Part shown: positions 7,261 to 12,547 of the stretch, in pieces | Layout: every line of letters begins with the position of its first letter | Numbering within the stretch: position 1 is the stretch's first letter | NCBI GenBank assembly: GCA_903958995.1 | Contig: CAJBVG010000288.1 | Location: 1 to 12,547, forward strand | From: an uncultured bacterium | Lineage (GTDB): Bacteria > Bacteroidota > Bacteroidia > Sphingobacteriales > Sphingobacteriaceae | Direction of reading: 5' to 3' | DNA: 12,547 nucleotides | Made by a program: the position numbers and the translations under genes | The notes under the pieces: generated by a model | What the model saw: the letters and a program-made list of their open reading frames with translations, nothing else | The model's database searches: none | Told to the model about the DNA's origin: nothing

Positions 7261-8232
7261 TTATTTTTTTCTTTCTGTGGTAAAACGTACTAATTGTTCT
7301 AGAGATTCGCGCGACTCTGTTGAAGGGAATTCACTAATTAAGTCGAATGCCTTTTTCTGAAACTCAAACATTTTCGATTCTGCGTATTCAAGTCCTTTCA
7401 TATTTCGAACGAACTCTATTACTTGCTGAACAGCTTCAGGTTCTTCGTTGTGATTTTTAACTAAGTTGATGATTGCTCTCTTCTGTGCTTTATCGGCATT
7501 GTTTAAAGCATAGATCAAAGGCAAGGTGATTTTCTTTTCTTTAATATCAATTCCTTTAGGTTTACCAATATCGTCTAATGCAAAATCTAATAAATCATCT
7601 TTAATTTGGAAAGCCATTCCAATGTATTCTCCGAAGAGTCTCATCTTTTCAACAACTTCATCGGTAGCATTGGCAGAAGCTGCACCACTAGCACAACACG
7701 AAGCAATAAGAGATGCTGTTTTCTGACGAATAATATCGTAATATACTGACTCTACAATATCGAGTCTTCTAACTTTTTCTATTTGTAGAAGCTCTCCTTC
7801 ACTCATGTGTTGAACTGCATCAGAAACTATTTTTAGTACTCGGTGCTCGTTATTTTCAACTGATAGTAGTAGTCCCTTTGCTAAAAGGAAATCGCCCACT
7901 AGCACTGCGATCTTATTTTTCCAAACAGCATTAATAGATAAAAAACCACGACGTTCGTAAGCATCATCAACCACATCGTCGTGAACTAAAGATGCAGTAT
8001 GAAGTAATTCTACTAAGGCTGCTGCACGATGTGTAGATTCTGAAATTCCTCCGCAAAGCTTTGCAGAAAAGAAAACAAACATCGGGCGCATTTGCTTGCC
8101 TTTGCTTTTGTAGATGTAATGTGTGATACGATCTAATAGAGGCACACTGCTTTTCATCGAAGACTTAAATTTGTCTTCAAAGTCATTCAGTTCTTTCTCT
8201 ATTGGTTTACGTATTATATTTAAATCGAGCAT
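7261..8232 (-). CDS. Long-chain trans-polyprenyl diphosphate synthase
   Basis: This 323-residue enzyme condenses isopentenyl diphosphate onto an allylic diphosphate to build a long trans-polyprenyl chain, most likely the menaquinone side chain. KGKQMRP at 44-50 binds substrate. The first Asp-rich motif is DDVVD at 85-89, inside HTASLVHDDVVDDAYERRG. The second is DDLLD at 212-216, in GMAFQIKDDLLDF. The residue five before the first Asp of the first motif is Ala (80) and the next is Ser. Small residues there leave the tunnel open and favour long products over C15/C20 in this family. The exact chain length cannot be read. The N terminus fits the family, so the ATG at 8232 is accepted although the space to the upstream terminator is only about 20-30 bases. 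It leads an operon with TerC and an exported protein. Confidence 0.94.
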   Translation of the reverse strand: MLDLNIIRKPIEKELNDFEDKFKSSMKSSVPLLDRITHYIYKSKGKQMRPMFVFFSAKLCGGISESTHRAAALVELLHTASLVHDDVVDDAYERRGFLSINAVWKNKIAVLVGDFLLAKGLLLSVENNEHRVLKIVSDAVQHMSEGELLQIEKVRRLDIVESVYYDIIRQKTASLIASCCASGAASANATDEVVEKMRLFGEYIGMAFQIKDDLLDFALDDIGKPKGIDIKEKKITLPLIYALNNADKAQKRAIINLVKNHNEEPEAVQQVIEFVRNMKGLEYAESKMFEFQKKAFDLISEFPSTESRESLEQLVRFTTERKK

Positions 8233-8250
8233 TCTGGCAAATTAAACTGC

Positions 8251-8285
8251 AAAATAAAAAGAAAATCCCGCAATGGCGGGATTTT
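8251..8285 (-). terminator. Rho-independent terminator after ilvE
   Basis: A perfect 10-bp hairpin (8262-8271 with 8276-8285, 4-base loop) lies 21 bases past the ilvE stop. Read on the - strand it is followed by a long T-rich run (complement of 8251-8265). It separates ilvE from the polyprenyl synthase operon. The promoter of that operon must lie within or just after it: TATTTTG-like sequence is present on the - strand at about 8249-8255 but is not a clear match. Confidence 0.88.
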
Positions 8286-8306
8286 AAATGGTATTTCTTA
8301 TAAAAC

Positions 8307-9371
8307 TTATACGATGGTATTCCATCCAAATATATCCTCGGACGCACCGGTTCGAATATCCATGAGCTTATGTTTTACTCTCATCATAAACGTTTCTGGT
8401 GTAGCAACTGGTAATGTATAATCTATACCTTCTATGCTAATACGATCTATTGGCGCAACAACTGCTGCTGTACCTGCACCAAATGCTTCTTGAAGTTTAC
8501 CTGATTTTAACCATGACTCTAATTCTTCAACACTGATTTTGCGTTCTTCATGTTTCATCCCTAAAATCTCCGTTAACTGAAGTATTGAATCACGAGTTAC
8601 TCCATCTAAAATAGAATCTGAAGTTGCTGGAGTTATTAATAGTCCATCAACAACAAACATCACATTCATTGTTCCTGATTCTTCAATGTATTTATGTTCT
8701 TTACCGTCTGTCCAAAGCACTTGATCATATCCTTCCGATTTTGCTAATTGTGTTGGATAGAATGATGCTCCGTAGTTACCTGCACATTTTGCATAACCAG
8801 TTCCACCTTTAATAGCACGAGAATAATGCGTTTCTACTTTAAGTTTTAATGGAGTGCCGTAATAAGGACCAACTGGACCACTGAAAATAATAAACTTATA
8901 CTCTTCAGCAATTTTTACTCCGAAACGAGCTTCCGAAGCAAATACAAATGGACGTATGTATAACGAATGCCCCTCGCCTTCTGGAACCCAATTACGATCT
9001 ACATCAACAACTTTTTTCAAAGCTTCTGTAAATAAATATTCAGGAACGGTAGGCATACACATTCTTTCTAATGAACGATTAAAACGTTGTAGATGTTTTT
9101 GTATACGGTAGATGGAAATTTTACCATCTTTCATTCGGAATGCTTTCATCCCTTCGAATACACTTTGCCCATAATGAAGCGCCAATGTAGCCGGATTTAA
9201 AGAAAGATCACTGTAAGGGATTACTTTGGCATCATGCCAATCTTGATTGTGATAATCGGCAATAAACATGTGATCAGATATCACAGCGCCAAATTCATTT
9301 TGTTCTACTAAATCTTTGCTTAAACGCGTAGAGGTTGATTTAAGCACAGTAATATCCTCTAACTTTGCCAT
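8307..9371 (-). CDS. ilvE: Branched-chain-amino-acid aminotransferase
   Basis: This PLP-dependent class IV aminotransferase interconverts leucine, isoleucine and valine with their 2-oxo acids using glutamate/2-oxoglutarate, the last step of branched-chain amino acid synthesis. At 354 residues it is of the longer eukaryote-like BCAT type rather than the roughly 310-residue E. coli type. Substrate-side motifs ALHYGQSVFEGMKAFR (64-79) and YIRPFVFA (138-145) are present. The Schiff-base lysine is K195 in GYAKCAGNYGAS, the class IV signature begins at E231 (ESGTMNVMF), and the PLP-phosphate loop GVTRDSIL is at 257-264. All key residues are intact. It stands alone between a terminator downstream and a 138-base spacer upstream. 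A promoter in that spacer is expected, but no clean TAnnTTTG match was found on the - strand. Confidence 0.95.
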   Translation of the reverse strand: MAKLEDITVLKSTSTRLSKDLVEQNEFGAVISDHMFIADYHNQDWHDAKVIPYSDLSLNPATLALHYGQSVFEGMKAFRMKDGKISIYRIQKHLQRFNRSLERMCMPTVPEYLFTEALKKVVDVDRNWVPEGEGHSLYIRPFVFASEARFGVKIAEEYKFIIFSGPVGPYYGTPLKLKVETHYSRAIKGGTGYAKCAGNYGASFYPTQLAKSEGYDQVLWTDGKEHKYIEESGTMNVMFVVDGLLITPATSDSILDGVTRDSILQLTEILGMKHEERKISVEELESWLKSGKLQEAFGAGTAAVVAPIDRISIEGIDYTLPVATPETFMMRVKHKLMDIRTGASEDIFGWNTIV

Positions 9372-9509
9372 GTGTTTTTGTAAGTATTTGTGCTACAAAA
9401 ATGGTAAAAATAGATGGGATATTCTTATTTTTTTATAAATCATAATACTGATAATCAAGTATATACAATACGACTGATAAAAAAATAGACTCACAAACTG
9501 AGAAAAGCA
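9372..9509. other. Spacer between the response regulator gene and ilvE
   Basis: This is the longest gene-free stretch, very AT-rich and with no credible small gene. It should hold the ilvE promoter. It contains a direct repeat, ACTGATAA at 9447-9454 and 9473-9480, spaced 26 bases start to start, and a weak terminator-like hairpin at its right end. No RNA gene or riboswitch was recognised. Confidence 0.5.
9479..9502 (-). terminator. Weak terminator-like hairpin after the response regulator gene
   Basis: On the - strand, 8 bases after the stop of the response regulator gene, a 4-bp stem (CTCA/TGAG, 9490-9493 with 9499-9502, 5-base loop) is followed after a few bases by seven T residues (complement of 9479-9485). 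The T run is good but the stem is weak, so read-through into ilvE is possible. Confidence 0.3.
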
Positions 9510-9875
9510 CTATTCTGCTTGGTAATGCTTTGCTAGTTTTTCGAAAATTTCTTGAAATGTAAATGGTTTAGTAATAAAGTCGCTTGCTCCTGCATCCATT
9601 GCTTTTTCGCGCTCTGAAACTTCAGCACGCGCTGAAACAAAAATTACTGGGGTTTCGGTAAATGCTGGATTAGATTTGAACTTTTCTATGAATTCAAAAC
9701 CATTCATCACTGGCATCATTAAGTCGCATAAAACAATATTAGGCGTGAATGATTTGATAACCTCTAAAGCATCTTCACCATTTTGGGCAGCGCCAACGTC
9801 GATACCTTTCAGTTCGAACATTTCAACAATATTGTCGCGAATCGAGGATTCGTCTTCAATGATTAATACTTTCAT
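9510..9875 (-). CDS. CheY-like single-domain response regulator
   Basis: This 121-residue protein consists only of a receiver (REC) domain. The acidic pair is E7-D8 (LIIEDE), the phospho-acceptor is D51 in LCDLMMP, the switch Ser is S81 in FVSAR, and the conserved Lys is K103 in ITKPF. All catalytic positions are kept, so it should accept phosphate from a kinase. With no output domain it must act through protein contact or as a relay step. Its N-terminal half resembles the REC domain of the kinase gene two genes upstream (shared IRxNIVExFExxGxDV pattern), suggesting common origin or a shared partner. It is the last gene of the signalling run, 24 bases after the asparaginase stop. Confidence 0.93.
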   Translation of the reverse strand: MKVLIIEDESSIRDNIVEMFELKGIDVGAAQNGEDALEVIKSFTPNIVLCDLMMPVMNGFEFIEKFKSNPAFTETPVIFVSARAEVSEREKAMDAGASDFITKPFTFQEIFEKLAKHYQAE

Positions 9876-9899
9876 TTTATTAGTTAGGTAATAAATGTA

Positions 9900-10916
9900 C
9901 TAGCTTAATTCTCCTCTTAAATTTTTAGAGAGCAAATTGATAATTTCATTTTTATCTGATATATTTCCCAACAAATACATCAATTTACTAATAGCAGCTT
10001 CAAAAGTAATATCGTGCCCTGATATAACACCAATTTCAGATAAATGTTTACTAGTTTCATAACGACCTAGCTGTACAGTTCCTCCACCACATTGGGTAAT
10101 GTCTAAGAAAATAATTCCTCTTTTGCTTGCTTCTTCTAAAGCCTGGATAAACCATGTTTCAGTACTCGTATTGCCAACACCAAAACCTTCTAATAATACT
10201 GCATCAATATTTGGAGTATTTAATACCGCTTGAACAAATTGTTCTGAAATTCCGGGGAAGAGTTTCAAACTCGCACATGCTCCCGAAAATTCGGTATGTA
10301 CAATTAACGGTTCTGTAGGTGTACTTAATATTACGTCTTTATTATATTTTATGTCTACTCCAGCTTCCGCTAAGATTGGATAGTTTGGAGATTTAAATGC
10401 GTCGAATTTATCGGCATGAACTTTAGTTGCTCGGCAACCTCTAAACAAATGATAATCGAAGTAAATACATACTTCTGGTACAGTTGCAGTACCATCTTCA
10501 TTTTTCGATGCTGCAATTTCTAATGCTGTAATTAAATTTTCTTTAGCGTCTGTTCGTATTTCGCCAATAGGTAATTGAGAACCGGTAAGTACTACTGGTT
10601 TTGCTAAATTCTCAAACATATAGGCTAATGCTGAAGCAGTATACGCCATCGTATCTGATCCGTGTAAAATTACAAATCCATCAAATTTTGTATAAGAGGC
10701 TGCAATTAATACGGCGATTTTCTTCCAATCCTTCGGACTCATATTCGAAGAGTCGATTAATGGTTTAAAAGAAATTACTTCTAAATGATAATCTAATCTG
10801 TTTAGTTCAGGTACATTATTTTTGATGTTATCAAAATCAAAAGGCACTAACTGCCCGTCTTGATCTTGAACCATTCCTATAGTTCCACCTGTATATATTA
10901 TTAGAATACGATTCAT
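9900..10916 (-). CDS. ansA: Type I (cytoplasmic) L-asparaginase
   Basis: This 338-residue enzyme hydrolyses L-asparagine to aspartate and ammonia. It has the two catalytic threonine regions of the bacterial-type asparaginase family: TGGTIGM at 9-15 with nucleophile T12, and HGSDTMAYTASALAYM at 85-100 with D88 and T89. The catalytic Lys is probably K165 in RATKVHADKFDAF. The GSQLPIGEIRTDAKENL stretch (112-128) and the absence of a signal peptide favour the cytoplasmic AnsA type over the periplasmic type II enzyme. Length is normal and no catalytic residue is missing. The start is 3 bases after the stop of the REC-kinase gene and a response regulator gene follows 24 bases on, so it lies inside a two-component operon. 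That context is unusual for ansA and suggests its expression is tied to the signalling proteins. Confidence 0.93.
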   Translation of the reverse strand: MNRILIIYTGGTIGMVQDQDGQLVPFDFDNIKNNVPELNRLDYHLEVISFKPLIDSSNMSPKDWKKIAVLIAASYTKFDGFVILHGSDTMAYTASALAYMFENLAKPVVLTGSQLPIGEIRTDAKENLITALEIAASKNEDGTATVPEVCIYFDYHLFRGCRATKVHADKFDAFKSPNYPILAEAGVDIKYNKDVILSTPTEPLIVHTEFSGACASLKLFPGISEQFVQAVLNTPNIDAVLLEGFGVGNTSTETWFIQALEEASKRGIIFLDITQCGGGTVQLGRYETSKHLSEIGVISGHDITFEAAISKLMYLLGNISDKNEIINLLSKNLRGELS

Positions 10917-10919
10917 TTT

Positions 10920-11993
10920 TTATAAAAATTTGATTTTACTTTTCCATATACATTCTACATTCTCACCAGCTTGTGAAATATCAAACTGATCTTTGAACAT
11001 ATTGGAAATTCGATTTACAATATATAAGCCTAAACCTAATCCTTGTTGCTCATAACTATTACGTTCTACTTGTGTAAATGCTCTAGCAGAGTTAATAGGG
11101 ATAGCATTGTTGATTTTATTTTTATTATTCGTCGTTAATACAAATGAATCGTCAATAATTTCAAAAACTACTTGTGCTTTGGTTTCTGCTGGACTAAATT
11201 TATATGCATTATCTAATACTTCACGAATGATTAAGTAGAAGTATTCTTTGATAAAGAAATTTTCAGGTAATTTAAACTGAATATCGAATTTGCTTTTATC
11301 TAATTTCTTTTCATGCTCTAAAACCTCCGTAATTATTTGATCTATCTGCGATTTAAAGTTATCTATACTTACGTATTTAAAATTAGTTTCTAGTTGATAT
11401 ACACCTGAAAGTAATAATAGATTTGTAATAGTACGTTTTAAACGAGATACCGATAATCTAAAAATCGAATCTAATTCGTCATCTACATTTGAGTTTTTAC
11501 TTATTAAATGATAGACATTTTGAATAACGTTTATTGGAGTAAACAATTCGTGGTTGGCAATATTTTTCCAATGTTCAAAAGATTTTGTATACTCTAAATG
11601 AATATGATCATTTATCTTTTTCTTTTTGCCAATCTGAGTATTTACAGCAGCTAATAAATCTTGAAGATCAAAAGGTTTCGTAATATAATCTTCAGCACCA
11701 ATCGACATCCCCTCTCTAATATCTTTCGATTCTACTTTAGCAGTAATTAAAATTATAGGAATTAAATTTGTTGAACTATCGATTTTTAGTTCCTTCATCA
11801 TTTCCAAGCCAGTCATTTCTGGCATCATAATATCTGTAATAATTACATCAGGAATATTTTTCTTAGCTGCTTCAAGTCCTATCTTTCCATTTTCCGACTC
11901 GTAAACATCAAAGCCATTGTATTCGAAATACTCTACTATATTCCCCCTGATGAGTTCATCATCTTCCACAATGAGTATCGAATTCTTTTTCAT
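10920..11993 (-). CDS. REC-HisKA-HATPase response regulator/histidine kinase
   Basis: This 357-residue soluble protein begins with a receiver domain: E10, D11 and D12, phospho-acceptor D54 in ITDIMMP, T84, and K106 in ITKPF. A kinase core follows, with H-box NHELFTPINVI containing H148, then an ATPase domain with N-box REVLDNAYKFSP (N262), an F-box-like AFTQVERNSYEQQ (305-317) and G2 box GLGLGLYIV (318-326). There are no membrane segments, so input must come by phosphorylation of the REC domain, probably from the kinase encoded 2 bases upstream. The G1 box is not recognisable. Where DxGxG is expected after FVLTT the sequence reads NNKNKINN, removing the Asp that normally contacts adenine. ATP binding may be weakened, and the protein could work mainly as a phosphatase or scaffold. 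The asparaginase start follows its stop by 3 bases. Confidence 0.9.
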   Translation of the reverse strand: MKKNSILIVEDDELIRGNIVEYFEYNGFDVYESENGKIGLEAAKKNIPDVIITDIMMPEMTGLEMMKELKIDSSTNLIPIILITAKVESKDIREGMSIGAEDYITKPFDLQDLLAAVNTQIGKKKKINDHIHLEYTKSFEHWKNIANHELFTPINVIQNVYHLISKNSNVDDELDSIFRLSVSRLKRTITNLLLLSGVYQLETNFKYVSIDNFKSQIDQIITEVLEHEKKLDKSKFDIQFKLPENFFIKEYFYLIIREVLDNAYKFSPAETKAQVVFEIIDDSFVLTTNNKNKINNAIPINSARAFTQVERNSYEQQGLGLGLYIVNRISNMFKDQFDISQAGENVECIWKSKIKFL

Positions 11994-11995
11994 GT

Positions 11996-12547
11996 TTATA
12001 ATGTAGTTGGAATAGATATAATGAATGAACTACCTTCATTTAATTTAGATGCCACATCGATATATCCTTTGTGTAAATCTAAGAAATATTTCACTACTAC
12101 AAGTCCTAAACCTGTACCCGGTAGATTACGAATATTTGATGCTCGGAAGAATGAAGTAAATAATTTCTCTAAATCTTCATCTGGAATACCAATACCATAA
12201 TCTTTTACTTCAATTCTTACATGTGTATCGTTAAGTTCGATATTGATATCAATCGTTTTAATCGTTAAAGAATATTTTATTGCATTTGAGAATAAATTAC
12301 TTAAAACATGATGAATCATATTTCGATCAAATCGCATCATTAATGTTTTTTGATTTGATTTGATGTTTATTTTAAAATTAGAATATGAATGTTCAGCCTT
12401 AACTTCGTTTAGGATTAATAATAAATCATAAAGTTCAAAATTAGCAGTGATTCCACCCGATTCAATTTTGCTAATTAACAATACTTCGTTCATTAACTCT
12501 GTCATTCGCTTTATTTGCTCATTAACTTTGCTAGTGTGCTTTTGAAT
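11996..12547 (-). CDS. Sensor histidine kinase, C-terminal part (runs off the right edge)
   Basis: Only the last 183 residues lie in the window; the frame stays open to base 12547, and the Met codon at 12503-12505 is internal. The visible part starts in the second helix of the HisKA dimerisation domain (IQKHTSKVNEQIKRMTELMN, then LLISKIESG, typical of this helix). The whole ATPase domain follows: N-box VLSNLFSNAIKYS, G1 box VKDYGIGIP, F-box LFTSFFRASN and G2 box GTGLGLVVVKYFLDLHKG. Unlike the next gene it has an intact G1, so it should bind ATP. The phospho-acceptor His and any sensor, PAS or membrane domains lie beyond the edge, so the signal cannot be told. Its stop is 2 bases before the next ATG, indicating one transcript with the following three genes. 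Confidence 0.9.
   Translation of the reverse strand: MQKHTSKVNEQIKRMTELMNEVLLISKIESGGITANFELYDLLLILNEVKAEHSYSNFKINIKSNQKTLMMRFDRNMIHHVLSNLFSNAIKYSLTIKTIDINIELNDTHVRIEVKDYGIGIPDEDLEKLFTSFFRASNIRNLPGTGLGLVVVKYFLDLHKGYIDVASKLNEGSSFIISIPTTL

Noticed and set aside
12503..12505. Met codon as the start of the last histidine kinase gene
   Set aside because: The frame stays open to the window edge and the 14 residues before it continue the HisKA helix, so the gene is a partial one entering from the right.
1..12547. Mobile element, prophage, CRISPR array, tRNA or toxin-antitoxin pair
   Set aside because: No transposase, integrase, repeat-spacer pattern, cloverleaf or small paired genes were found; base composition looks even throughout.

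Overview
The window reads as an ordinary stretch of chromosome from an AT-rich member of the Bacteroidota, most likely in or near the Flavobacteriales. Three things point there. Start codons lack clear Shine-Dalgarno sequences. A TAnnTTTG-type -7 promoter element sits before the first gene. The gene content also fits: a recJ-lptB-GH3 cluster, a TerC/Alx protein with a long first periplasmic loop, a YceI protein, and response regulators of the REC-only and REC-kinase kinds. No phage, insertion sequence, CRISPR array, tRNA or rRNA is visible. Coding density is very high and the longest gene-free stretch is about 138 bases.

Left part (1-1615): a secreted YceI-family lipid-binding protein on the + strand ends at a strong hairpin terminator. 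It converges on a metallo-beta-lactamase-fold hydrolase on the - strand. A 106-base divergent spacer containing two nested inverted repeats then separates the hydrolase from recJ.

Middle left (1616-5581, + strand): recJ (DNA repair exonuclease), lptB (ATPase of the LPS transporter) and a bacterial GH3-type acyl-adenylating/amidating enzyme are separated by only 4 and 8 bases, so they form one operon. Its last gene overlaps the end of a converging gene by 15 bases.

Middle right (5567-9371, - strand): a long-chain polyprenyl diphosphate synthase, a TerC/Alx-type membrane metal transporter and a small exported beta-rich protein of unknown function form a tight operon (3-base gap, then an ATGA overlap). 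Before it in transcription order comes a branched-chain aminotransferase (ilvE), closed by a perfect 10-bp hairpin terminator.

Right part (9510-12547, - strand): a signalling operon runs in from beyond the right edge. In transcription order it holds the C-terminal part of a sensor histidine kinase, a REC-HisKA-HATPase protein whose ATPase domain has lost its G1 (DxGxG) box, a cytoplasmic type I L-asparaginase, and a CheY-like single-domain response regulator. Gaps are 2, 3 and 24 bases. An amino-acid-degrading enzyme embedded in a phosphorelay with no visible DNA-binding output is the most unusual arrangement here. The rest is mainly housekeeping.
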